From Pseudomonas kairouanensis (GTDB lineage Bacteria; Pseudomonadota; Gammaproteobacteria; Pseudomonadales; Pseudomonadaceae), in contig NZ_QUZU01000041.1 of assembly GCF_004682055.1 (NCBI RefSeq), positions 1-51,890 on the forward strand: DNA of 51,890 nucleotides, given 5' to 3'. The stretch's first letter is position 1, and each line of letters begins with the position of its first letter. Positions 24,301 through 32,348 of the stretch are shown here, one piece after another. The position numbers were made by a program, and so were the translations under genes. The notes under the pieces are model-generated. The model was not told the DNA's origin and made no database searches. It saw nothing but the letters and a program-made list of their open reading frames with translations.

Positions 24301-25004
24301 CCGCCCGTGGCTCCCTTCCCTGCTGTGCATTCCATGCGTGTTCCTGTTGTGTCGGGCATCAAAAGTAAAGTCACCGGCTGGCGCAGCGAGCTGGGCGCCG
24401 GGCGTTCGACCCGGGTGGTAGCCAGGCTGCGTACCAGTGCTTCATCGCGTTGTTCATCACCGGTGGGGCTGACCAGCCGGCTGTGTTCGACCCACCCATC
24501 ACGGTTGACCCACACTTGCACCAACGCGCGAAAACTGCCGGGCCGGGTCAGGGGCGTGCGGCACAGGCTGGCCTCGATGGCCTGCTGCAACGCTGTGGCA
24601 TAGCTGTTGTTGATCCGCGCGGCGTTGCGCGCCGCAGCCCCCCGGGTCACGGGTGGCTGGCTGACCTCGGGCAGTTGCAAGGTAAACGCATCCCCCCGTG
24701 CATATCGCGCCATCAGGCCACTCCCGGTCAGCAACATCGCCAGTGCTTCTTGCGCCGTAAAGCGCCCGCGCACACCGACGGAGCGCCGGCCCCGCGTCAA
24801 CTCGCGGTCCACCAGCACCGCCATCCCGGTGGCGCGGCTGTACGCTTGCAGTGCGTGTTCAAGGTCCTGGGCGGGCAGGTTCAACGACAGCAAGGTTGAC
24901 TCCGCCTGGGCCCCACGGCTGCCGAGCAGCAGCAACAGCAAGACCAGGGCGCCGATAACGCGCCTCCAGGCTGCCTGTTCACCCCCTGCTTTGCATCGCT
25001 GCAC
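24297..25004 (-). CDS. vreA: STN-domain surface-signalling protein with TonB-like tail (VreA-like)
   Basis: This 235-aa protein has a signal peptide (hydrophobic VIGALVLLLLLLG, cleavage near GAQA), an STN signalling domain (about residues 38-108; LNLPAQDLEHALQAYSRATG) and a TonB C-terminal-like domain (about 145-225; FRALVQVWVNRDGWVEHSRL). It has no receptor barrel or plug. P. aeruginosa VreA has this same unusual make-up. It probably passes a signal to VreR in the periplasm. The start is GTG at 25004. It is first in the vreAIR operon, with 4-bp overlap into vreI. Confidence 0.75.
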   Translation of the reverse strand: MQRCKAGGEQAAWRRVIGALVLLLLLLGSRGAQAESTLLSLNLPAQDLEHALQAYSRATGMAVLVDRELTRGRRSVGVRGRFTAQEALAMLLTGSGLMARYARGDAFTLQLPEVSQPPVTRGAAARNAARINNSYATALQQAIEASLCRTPLTRPGSFRALVQVWVNRDGWVEHSRLVSPTGDEQRDEALVRSLATTRVERPAPSSLRQPVTLLLMPDTTGTRMECTAGKGATGG

Positions 25005-25158
25005 GGCCGACGCGCCCTAGAAAACCGTCATCCTGAGGCCAGTTTATGAACCTGATGTTACGGTGATGGCAAAAAAAACATCACGGTGACGAGAAGCCCG
25101 CTGCACTACACTTTCAAGCCTTACCGGCCCACTCCCCAGGGCTCGCCAGGAGGCTTTG

Positions 25159-25470
25159 ATGAAACTGTTCCCCACCCTTGCCAGCCTGTTGCTCTGCAGT
25201 GCCTTGCCCTTTCTTGCCCATGCCGACAAGGCCGCCAGTACCTGCACCGAGGTTTCGGTAGACGGCTACAAGGCCCCCGACTACGGCTGCCTGAGCCAGC
25301 AGATGGGCAGCGACAGCAATGCCACCAAGGTGGCAAAAAAGAACCGGGAGGCGCAGAACATTGCCGTCGACAAACGCGCGCCGAATGCCGTGGGCTTGTC
25401 CACGCCAGCCGCTACCAGCGTGCGCATGGGCAACACCTTCGGCACCTCGGTGAAACCGCAGCGGCCCTGA
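25159..25470 (+). CDS. Small secreted protein of unknown function
   Basis: This 103-aa protein has a signal peptide (LFPTLASLLLCSALPFLAHA, cleavage before DKAAS) and a short hydrophilic mature part with two Cys residues (CTEV and YGCLSQQ) that could form a disulfide. A perfect AGGAGG precedes the ATG at 25159. It is divergent from vreA with a roughly 150-bp gap, so it may be co-regulated with it. No family is recognised. Confidence 0.65.
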   Translation: MKLFPTLASLLLCSALPFLAHADKAASTCTEVSVDGYKAPDYGCLSQQMGSDSNATKVAKKNREAQNIAVDKRAPNAVGLSTPAATSVRMGNTFGTSVKPQRP

Positions 25471-25488
25471 GCAATGGCGGCGCCCGCC

Positions 25489-26181
25489 TCAGATTGATCG
25501 CTGGTTGACCCGTGCCATCAACTGCTGGGCGGTTTCCTTGCGCTCGGAGTAGCGATCCACCAGGTGGTCCTGGTGATCACGCAACAGCAGCGTAAACTTC
25601 ACCAGTTCTTCCATGACATCCACCACGCGGTCGTAATACGGCGACGGTTTCATCCGGCCCCCGTCGTCGAACTCCATATAGGCCTTGGGCACGGACGATT
25701 GGTTGGGGATGGTGAACATCCGCATCCAGCGCCCCAGCACCCGCAGTTGGTTGACCACATTGAACGACTGCGAGCCCCCGCACACCTGCATCACCGCCAG
25801 TGTCTTGCCCTGGGTCGGGCGCACCGCGCCAAGCTCAAGCGGAATCCAGTCGATCTGCGCCTTGAACACACCGGACATCGCACCGTGGCGCTCAGGGGAA
25901 CACCACACCTGCCCCTCTGACCACTGCACCAGCGCGCGCAGCTCCTGCACCTTTGGGTGCTCCACCGGCGCATCATCGGGCAGTGGCAAACCACTGGGGT
26001 CGAACACCCGTGTTTCGGCGCCCAAATGCGCCAGCAGGCGAGCAGCCTCTTCCACCAGCAAGCGGCTGAACGAACGTTCGCGGGTCGAACCATACAGCAG
26101 CAGGATGCGCGGTTTAGGCTGGACGGACGCGGGGCGCGGTGCAAACAGTTGCGCATCCAGATGAGGCAGTTGTTCCAGCAT
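25489..26181 (-). CDS. arsH: ArsH, NADPH-dependent FMN reductase of arsenic resistance
   Basis: This 230-aa flavoprotein of the ArsH family oxidises trivalent organoarsenicals and reduces other substrates. Motifs are ILLLYGSTRERSFSRLL (FMN phosphate site), CSPERHGAMSGVFKAQIDWI and VCGGSQSFNVVNQLRVLGRW. It is last in the arsR-arsC-arsH operon, with a 12-bp gap after arsC. Confidence 0.93.
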   Translation of the reverse strand: MLEQLPHLDAQLFAPRPASVQPKPRILLLYGSTRERSFSRLLVEEAARLLAHLGAETRVFDPSGLPLPDDAPVEHPKVQELRALVQWSEGQVWCSPERHGAMSGVFKAQIDWIPLELGAVRPTQGKTLAVMQVCGGSQSFNVVNQLRVLGRWMRMFTIPNQSSVPKAYMEFDDGGRMKPSPYYDRVVDVMEELVKFTLLLRDHQDHLVDRYSERKETAQQLMARVNQRSI

Positions 26182-26193
26182 AAGTCCTCCGAC

Positions 26194-26664
26194 TCAGAGC
26201 GTGCCGATGCGATCCAACTCACCTTTGAGTGGGTCGCGATTGAGCGTGGTGAAAGGCAGGTCGAAAAAAGCCCGGCAACGCCGCTCGATGTGCGCAAGCG
26301 TTGCAACGAAGGCCGCGTTGACTGCAGCGTCATCCCCTATGACGAGGGAAGGATCGTCCAGGCCCCAATGGGCCTTGAGTGCCGGGCCGAAGTAGACCGG
26401 GCACGATTCACCGGCCGCCTTGTCGCAAACAGTGATCACGATATCCGGCGGGCTGTCTGCAAACGCCTCGTTGCCCTTGCTGCTCAGCCCGAGCGGCGAA
26501 ATACCAGCACGCTGCAGCGTCGCCAGGCTGCGCGGCAGCACTTGGCCCCTGGGGAAACTCCCGGAACTGACGGCGTGGAAACCTGGAGGCGCCAGGTGAT
26601 TGAACAGCGCTTCACTCAAGATGCTGCGGCAGCTGTTGGCCGTGCACATAAACAGGACACGCAT
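26194..26664 (-). CDS. arsC: ArsC arsenate reductase, low-MW phosphatase type
   Basis: This 156-aa cytoplasmic enzyme reduces arsenate to arsenite. The phosphatase-like P-loop is C7-TANSC-R13, and Cys80 and Cys88 (VCDKAAGESC) fit the thioredoxin-linked relay of this class. The start at 26664 begins MRVLFMCTANS; the in-frame extension upstream would overlap arsR. It follows arsR by 23 bp. Confidence 0.9.
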   Translation of the reverse strand: MRVLFMCTANSCRSILSEALFNHLAPPGFHAVSSGSFPRGQVLPRSLATLQRAGISPLGLSSKGNEAFADSPPDIVITVCDKAAGESCPVYFGPALKAHWGLDDPSLVIGDDAAVNAAFVATLAHIERRCRAFFDLPFTTLNRDPLKGELDRIGTL

Positions 26665-26687
26665 AGGACAGTTCGCTCCAGTAATTT

Positions 26688-27047
26688 TCAGCAACAGGCG
26701 CTTTCGCGCACCGGACGCCCGTGCATGCCTTGCAGGCGGGCAAAGTTGTCCTGCAGCCACGGGGCGTTTTCGCGCAACGTCACCCGCAGGATTTCATGTA
26801 CCCAGGCTGGCAAGTCCGGGTTGAGTCGGTAGTAAACCCATTGGCCCTGGCGGCGATCCAGCAACAGCCCACTGCTGCGCAACTGGGCAAGGTGGCGGCT
26901 GATTTTCGGCTGGCTGTCCTCCATGGCGCACATCAGCTCGCAGACACACAGCTCACCATGGCCGGCGATCAGCAATACCGCGCGGGCACGGGTTTCGTCG
27001 GCCAGGTTCTTGAAGACTTCGGGGGGCGTGATCATGGCGTCGCTCAT
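26688..27047 (-). CDS. arsR: ArsR-family arsenite-responsive repressor
   Basis: This 119-aa winged-helix repressor carries the metalloid-binding motif ELCVCELM at the start of the recognition region, and the DNA-binding helix SQPKISRHLAQLRSSGLL. A second start, ATG at 27035, is possible and has a better-placed GAG. Arsenite binding to the Cys pair releases DNA. A perfect palindrome lies 15 bp upstream. Confidence 0.9.
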   Translation of the reverse strand: MSDAMITPPEVFKNLADETRARAVLLIAGHGELCVCELMCAMEDSQPKISRHLAQLRSSGLLLDRRQGQWVYYRLNPDLPAWVHEILRVTLRENAPWLQDNFARLQGMHGRPVRESACC

Positions 27048-27061
27048 ATATGTTTAGATAC

Positions 27062-27073
27062 ATATGCGCATAT
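27062..27073. promoter_or_regulatory. Palindrome ATATGCGCATAT, likely ArsR operator
   Basis: A perfect 12-bp palindrome sits in an AT-rich stretch just upstream of arsR (27045-27095). ArsR proteins bind such AT-rich dyads over their own promoter. The gap 27096-27253 between arsR and the LuxR-type gene holds no other gene. Confidence 0.45.
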
Positions 27074-27253
27074 CCATATATATAAAACAAGTCACAGCCA
27101 TCAACCGCAACGCAGAAACAAAAATGTAGCACTCGGTAACACCTCGCCCTGCCATGGGGCACGCCCCGCCACGCGGCGCCAGTAGCGGTGGGCCTGGGAG
27201 GCCATGGCGCAGTTCGTGCATCCACCGCCACTCCCTCCCCGACTGAACCCGCC

Positions 27254-28063
27254 ATGCGCCCCAAGGAACTGAAACTCTGGACCACCGGTGTTGCCCACCT
27301 GCTGGACCTACCCGCCGGCCATGGGCGACTTGCCGGGCTCAGCCATTGGTTGCGCCAGGTGTGTCCGGTGGATCACTTCGTGCTGTTTGTCTACGAAGGC
27401 AACCACCGCCCACTGGCGTTGTTCGACACCTTCTGCGCCGACAAGCGCGGCGTGTATGTGGACGACTACCAATGCGGCCCGTACCTTCTAGACCCGTTCT
27501 ACCTGGCCTGCACCCGTGGCCAGGCGCCGGGGTTGTGGCGTTTGCGCCAGTTCGCGCCAGACCACTTTTACCTCGGCGAGTACTACCTCACCTATTACCA
27601 GCAGACCGGGTTGGCCGAAGAAATCGCGTTTTTTGTCGACCTTGGCGCGGGAACCACGGCGGTACTGTCGTTGATGCGCTCCACCGCCAGCTGCGCATTC
27701 AGCCGTGATGAGATGCAGTTGATCGAATGTGCCCAGGCGGTGGTGGAGCAAGTGATCGGTGAAGCCTGGCGCTTGCGTCAGGCCCAGCAGCCGCGCCCGG
27801 CCCAGGACCTGGACTTCAAGATCCGCGAAGCCTTTGACCAGTTCGGCGCGCACATCCTCACCGGCCGCGAGCAGGAGATCGTGCAACTGCTGTTGCGCGG
27901 CCACTCCAGCGCCTCGGTGGCCGAACAACTGAGCATCAGCCCAGGCACGGTGAAGATCCATCGCAAGAACATCTACGCCAAGCTTGGCATTGGTAGCCAG
28001 TCGGAGCTGCTCGGGTTGTTTATCCGTGACCTCACTGGGCAAGAATTAGTAGCGGTCGCCTAA
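27254..28063 (+). CDS. LuxR-type transcriptional regulator
   Basis: This 269-aa regulator has a C-terminal GerE/LuxR helix-turn-helix (about residues 200-260; LTGREQEIVQLLLRGHSSAS, SISPGTVKIHRKNIYAKLGI). The N-terminal 190 residues lack obvious acyl-homoserine-lactone-binding motifs. It precedes the polyamine-type ABC operon, separated by a REP palindrome, and may control it. The ATG at 27254 is chosen because the longer frame has no supporting ribosome site. Confidence 0.8.
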   Translation: MRPKELKLWTTGVAHLLDLPAGHGRLAGLSHWLRQVCPVDHFVLFVYEGNHRPLALFDTFCADKRGVYVDDYQCGPYLLDPFYLACTRGQAPGLWRLRQFAPDHFYLGEYYLTYYQQTGLAEEIAFFVDLGAGTTAVLSLMRSTASCAFSRDEMQLIECAQAVVEQVIGEAWRLRQAQQPRPAQDLDFKIREAFDQFGAHILTGREQEIVQLLLRGHSSASVAEQLSISPGTVKIHRKNIYAKLGIGSQSELLGLFIRDLTGQELVAVA

Positions 28064-28083
28064 CCTTATCTGGAGCAACACGG

Positions 28084-28187
28084 TTCAAATGTGGGAGCGG
28101 GCTTGCTCGCGAAAGCGGTGTGTCAGTCAACTCATTCATTGGCTGACACACCGCTTTCGCGAGCAAGCCCCCTCCCACATTTTGAAC
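28084..28187. repeat. Inverted REP pair (REPIN-like hairpin)
   Basis: Two near-perfect inverted arms of about 46 bp (28084-28130 and 28140-28187) contain the Pseudomonas REP core GTGGGAGCGGGCTTGCTCGC in opposite orientation. The element separates the LuxR gene from the ABC operon and would form a long hairpin in RNA. Confidence 0.85.
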
Positions 28188-28294
28188 TGAGTCCGGCAAG
28201 TAACCCCGGTCTATCCCCCAAGGGATATATACACCCCCAAACCCCCATTGCTAATTTGGCCCTCGACGCAAACCTGCCTCAAGGAAGCCAGACC

Positions 28295-29410
28295 GTGAAC
28301 GATACCTCGCCCAGCGACATCGAATTTTGCAACGTGGTCAAACGCTATGGCGCGGTGCAGGCCGTCAATGGCCTGAATTTCTCGGTACGCCGTGGCTCGT
28401 TCCACTCCTTTCTCGGCGGCTCGGGCTGCGGCAAGACCACCACCCTGCGCATGATCGCAGGCTTCGAACAACCCACCAGCGGCGAAGTACGCCTGGCCGG
28501 CCAGAACGTGGCAGGCGTACCGGCCTTCGAGCGGCCGGTGAACATGGTCTTCCAGCACTACGCGCTGTTCCCCCACCTGAGCGTGGCGCAAAACATTGCC
28601 TACGGCCTGCGCTACCGCACCCCGCGTCCGGACAAAAAAACCCAAGCGCGCATGGCTGACGAAGCCCTGGAGATGGTGCGCCTGAGCGGCTTCGGCCAGC
28701 GCAAGCCGAGCGAGCTTTCCGGCGGCCAGCAACAGCGCGTGGCCCTGGCCCGCGCCTTGGTGAACAAGCCCACGGTGTTACTGCTGGACGAGCCGCTGGC
28801 GGCACTGGACCGCAAGCTGCGCAAGGAGATGCAGTCGGAACTGCTGCGCCTGCAACGTGAAGTCGGCATCACCTTTGTGCTGGTCACCCACGACCAGGAA
28901 GAAGCCTTGTCCATGAGCGACAGCATCAGCGTGATGCACAACGGCTCGATCATCCAGACCGCCACCCCGGAGCAACTCTACGAAACCCCGGCCAGCCGCT
29001 ACGTGGCCGACTTTATCGGCGAGTCCAACCTGTTCAACGGCACCGTGCGCCGCCTGCAAGGCAACGCCGTGGTGTTGCGCACGGCGCAAGGCCTGGAACT
29101 GACCAGCCCATTGACGCCCACCGGCCAGGCGCTGGGGGCGGACGCCGAAGGGTGCATCGCCGTGCGCCCGGAGCTGATCAGCATCGCCGCCACCGGCGCC
29201 GAACTGGCCCGCGAAGTCTCCCTGCCCGGCTGCGTAGAAGACCGCATCTACCTGGGCAACTCCACCGAATACCGCGTGCGCACCCAGGCCTTCGGCGTGG
29301 TCTGCGTGCGCGTGCCACGCCAGCAGGACCAAGGCCAGCAGGCGTTCGAACACGGCGCAGCGGTCAGCGTCGGCTGGGATCATGCCAATGGCCTGGCCAT
29401 GGCGTTGTAA
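28295..29410 (+). CDS. ABC transporter ATPase, spermidine/putrescine type (PotA-like)
   Basis: This 371-aa ATPase has Walker A GGSGCGKTTT, signature LSGGQQQRVALARAL, Walker B VLLLDEPLAALD and the H-loop TFVLVTHDQEEA, then a C-terminal TOBE domain (about 285-365). The GTG start at 28295 follows AAGGA; the frame is open upstream but runs through the REP element. It leads an operon with a binding protein, two permeases and an aldehyde dehydrogenase, so the cargo is probably a polyamine or related amine. Confidence 0.88.
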   Translation: MNDTSPSDIEFCNVVKRYGAVQAVNGLNFSVRRGSFHSFLGGSGCGKTTTLRMIAGFEQPTSGEVRLAGQNVAGVPAFERPVNMVFQHYALFPHLSVAQNIAYGLRYRTPRPDKKTQARMADEALEMVRLSGFGQRKPSELSGGQQQRVALARALVNKPTVLLLDEPLAALDRKLRKEMQSELLRLQREVGITFVLVTHDQEEALSMSDSISVMHNGSIIQTATPEQLYETPASRYVADFIGESNLFNGTVRRLQGNAVVLRTAQGLELTSPLTPTGQALGADAEGCIAVRPELISIAATGAELAREVSLPGCVEDRIYLGNSTEYRVRTQAFGVVCVRVPRQQDQGQQAFEHGAAVSVGWDHANGLAMAL

Positions 29411-29442
29411 ATCACTTTTCTCAAACGATTGTGGAGCGAGTC

Positions 29443-30585
29443 ATGGACCAGAAAACCTTTCTAAAAACCCTGCGCAGCTGGCAGAACGGTTCCATCAGCC
29501 GCCGTGAATTCCTTGGCCGCACAGGCCTGGGGCTGGCCGCTGCGGTGGTCGCCACCAACATGCCGGGGCTGCTCACCTCCACCGCCGAGGCCGCCGAACA
29601 AGGCAAGCTGGGGGACCGCCTGTCGCTGGCCACCTGGCCCAATTACCACAGCCAGGAAAACCTCGACGCCTTCGCCAAGACCACTGGCGCGCGGGTGTCC
29701 ATGAGCGTGTTCGGTTCCAACGAAGAGATGCTCGCCAAGCTGCAGGCCGGCGGCAGCGGCTGGGATGTACTGGTGCCCACCAACTACACCATCAGCACCT
29801 ATGTGGGCCTGGGCCTGATCGAGCCGTTGGACCTGTCGCGCATCCCCAACTTCGACGCCTCGGCGTTCCAGCAAAAATTCATCGCCCAGGGCACGGTGGA
29901 CGGCAAGGTCTACGCCGTGCCGAAAAACTGGGGCACCACCGGCATGTGCTACGACACCGAAAAACTCAAGAACGGCCCTACCAGCTGGAAGGCGTTCTGG
30001 GCCGCTGCCCAAGGCCCGGCCAGCGGCCGCACCATGGTCCACGACTACCAACTGACGGCCATCGGCAACGCCCTTAAAAGCTTCGGCTACAGCTTCAACT
30101 CCCTGGACCCTAGAGAGCTGGCCGACGCCGAAAAACTGCTGATCGAGGTCAAGCCGCACCTGTTCGCGATCAACTCGGACATCCAGCCGTCGATGCGCAG
30201 CGGCGATGCCTGGCTGGCCATGTCCTGGACCGGCGACGCTTCGCAGTTGCACCGCGACATGCCACAGATGCACTTCACCCTGGGCAAGGAAGGCGGCGAA
30301 TTGTGGAGCGACTTCTTCGCCATCCCCAAAAGTTCGGAGCACAAGGACGCGGCCTACGCGTTTATCAACTACCTGCTCGACCCGCAACACAACAAGCTCG
30401 AAGTGCTCAGCCACGGCTACCCCAGCGGTGACAAGCGCGTCGACGCCCTGCTGCCGCCTGCCATGCTCGACGACCCGATCATGTACCCCGCTGCCGAAGC
30501 CCTCAGCCCGCTGGAGTTCGGCGCTGCCGCCACGCTCACCAGCCCTGCCCGTGCCGAGTTGATGGCGCGGTTCAAGTCCGCCTGA
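29443..30585 (+). CDS. Extracellular solute-binding protein, PotD/PotF type, Tat signal
   Basis: This 380-aa periplasmic binding protein has an N-terminal twin-arginine signal (SRREFLGRTGLGLAAAVV). The mature part starts near EAAEQGKLGDRLSLATWPNY and has PotD-family blocks GWDVLVPTNYTI, YAVPKNWGTTGMCYDTEKL and PSMRSGDAWLAMSWTGDAS. The ATG at 29443 follows GGAG. It lies 32 bp after the ATPase gene. Ligand specificity cannot be read reliably. Confidence 0.86.
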   Translation: MDQKTFLKTLRSWQNGSISRREFLGRTGLGLAAAVVATNMPGLLTSTAEAAEQGKLGDRLSLATWPNYHSQENLDAFAKTTGARVSMSVFGSNEEMLAKLQAGGSGWDVLVPTNYTISTYVGLGLIEPLDLSRIPNFDASAFQQKFIAQGTVDGKVYAVPKNWGTTGMCYDTEKLKNGPTSWKAFWAAAQGPASGRTMVHDYQLTAIGNALKSFGYSFNSLDPRELADAEKLLIEVKPHLFAINSDIQPSMRSGDAWLAMSWTGDASQLHRDMPQMHFTLGKEGGELWSDFFAIPKSSEHKDAAYAFINYLLDPQHNKLEVLSHGYPSGDKRVDALLPPAMLDDPIMYPAAEALSPLEFGAAATLTSPARAELMARFKSA

Positions 30586-30616
30586 TCGTCCAGCCATGGC
30601 CACTGAGGAGTCCCCC

Positions 30617-31525
30617 ATGCATGCCGCCACTCACCCGTCCACGGTGACCGCCCTGCCCGTTGCCGCGCCTCCCCGACGCAGCCTCGGGCGGCGCATCACC
30701 CTGCTGATGCTGTTGCCCTCGACCCTGTGGTTCCTGCTGCTGTTGCTGATGCCGCTGGTGATCATCCTGGTCTTCAGCGTGGGCGAACGCAGTGCCGTGG
30801 GCGGTTATGCCGGTGGCTTCACCCTGGCCAACTACCTCAACCTGGGTTCGCGGGCGGCGGCGTTCGGCAACACGCTGATGCTGGCGCCGTTGGGCACCCT
30901 GGTGTGCCTGGTGGCGGCTTACCCACTGGCGTATTTCCTGGCGGTCAAGGTCAGCCGCAACCGCTCGCTGCTGCTGACCCTGGTGATCGTGCCGTTCTGG
31001 ACCAGCTTCCTGATCCGCACCTACGCGTGGATCTTCATCCTCAGCGGCAAGGGCATTCCGGCGCTGCTGGCAAGCCTGGGCCTGGAGGATGTGCGGCTGA
31101 TCAACACACCCTGGGCGGTGCTGATCGGCATCGTCTACGGCTACCTGCCGCTGATGGTGTTCCCGATCTACGTGAGCCTGGAAAAACTCGACAAACGCCT
31201 GCTGGAAGCCTCGGCCGACCTGGGGGCCAGCGCCTTCGAAAGCTTTCGGCGCATCACCTTGCCGCTGTCGGCACCGGGGATCATCACCGGGGTGATGCTG
31301 GTGTTTATCCTGCTGATGGGCGAGTTCCTGATCCCGGCGATCCTGGGCGGCGGCAAGGTGTTTTTTGTTGGCAATGCCCTGGTGGACCTGTTCCTGCAAT
31401 CGCGCAACTGGCCGTTCGGCAGTGCGCTGGCCATGACGTTGGTGGCGATGATGCTGGTGATCATCGGCGTGTATTTGAAGCTGGTGGCGCGCTACGGCGG
31501 CCGCCCTGCCGATGGAGGCCTGTGA
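30617..31525 (+). CDS. ABC transporter permease, PotB type
   Basis: This 302-aa inner-membrane permease has six predicted membrane helices and the EAA loop LEASADLGASAFESFRRITL. The ATG at 30617 follows GAGGAG; an ATG at 30596 is also in frame but lacks a site. It lies 31 bp downstream of the binding protein and 1 bp upstream of the second permease. Confidence 0.86.
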   Translation: MHAATHPSTVTALPVAAPPRRSLGRRITLLMLLPSTLWFLLLLLMPLVIILVFSVGERSAVGGYAGGFTLANYLNLGSRAAAFGNTLMLAPLGTLVCLVAAYPLAYFLAVKVSRNRSLLLTLVIVPFWTSFLIRTYAWIFILSGKGIPALLASLGLEDVRLINTPWAVLIGIVYGYLPLMVFPIYVSLEKLDKRLLEASADLGASAFESFRRITLPLSAPGIITGVMLVFILLMGEFLIPAILGGGKVFFVGNALVDLFLQSRNWPFGSALAMTLVAMMLVIIGVYLKLVARYGGRPADGGL

Positions 31526-31526
31526 T

Positions 31527-32348
31527 ATGTGGCTGCGCAGTTATTCGACGTCGCTGTACCTGTTTTTGTATGCGCCCATCGCGCTGATCGTGCTGTTCAG
31601 TTTCAACGCCGGGCGCAGTGGCCTGGCGTTCGAGTGCTGCTCGGTGCAGTGGTTCGGCCGCGCGTTCAGCAACCCGTTCATCATGGAGGCGTTGGGGCAC
31701 AGCGCATTTATTGCCCTGTGCTCGGCACTGATCGCCACGCTGTTCGGCACCCTGGCGGTGTTCGGCCTGCAACGCGCCGGGCCGCGAGTGCGCCTGTTGT
31801 TCGATGCGCTGACCTATTGCGCGATCATCGTGCCGGGCATCGTGATCGGCATCTCCACCTTGATCGCCTTCATCAGCCTGTTCGACCTGATCAACCCGCT
31901 GCTGGCCCGCCTGATACCGAGCCTGCCGCGCCTGAACATGGGGTTCTTCACCGTCATTGCCGCCCACTCGCTGTTCACCATGGCCCTGGTGATGGTGATC
32001 GTGCGCAGCCGCGTCGATACCCTCGACAAGGCCCTGCTGGAAGCCTCCGCCGACCTCTATGCGCCGCCGATGCAGACGTTCTGGCGCGTGACGTTGCCAC
32101 AGATCAGCCCAGCGATCATGGCCGGCTTCCTGCTGGCGTTCACCTTCAGTTTTGATGACTTCATCATTGCGTTTTTTGTCGCCGGTTCCGAAACCACCCT
32201 GCCGATCTACATCTTTTCGTCGATTCGCCGTGGGGTCACGCCGGAGATCAATGCGGTGTCCACCGTGATCATCTGCGTGTCGCTGATCCTGCTGTTCACC
32301 TCCCGCCACCTGCAAAACCGCCGCACCCAGGAGCCTGCCCATGCATGA
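31527..32348 (+). CDS. ABC transporter permease, PotC type
   Basis: This 273-aa permease partners the gene before it. The EAA loop is LLEASADLYAPPMQTFWRVT. Several membrane helices are evident, for example YLFLYAPIALIVLFSFNAGR. The start at 31527 has GGAGG eight bases upstream. Its last 8 bp overlap the aldehyde dehydrogenase gene. Confidence 0.86.
   Translation: MWLRSYSTSLYLFLYAPIALIVLFSFNAGRSGLAFECCSVQWFGRAFSNPFIMEALGHSAFIALCSALIATLFGTLAVFGLQRAGPRVRLLFDALTYCAIIVPGIVIGISTLIAFISLFDLINPLLARLIPSLPRLNMGFFTVIAAHSLFTMALVMVIVRSRVDTLDKALLEASADLYAPPMQTFWRVTLPQISPAIMAGFLLAFTFSFDDFIIAFFVAGSETTLPIYIFSSIRRGVTPEINAVSTVIICVSLILLFTSRHLQNRRTQEPAHA

Noticed and set aside
24997..25090. Pho box upstream of vreA
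   Set aside because: I looked for two CTGTCAT-like units on the minus strand. Only loose CATCA repeats were found, too far from the consensus to report as a site.
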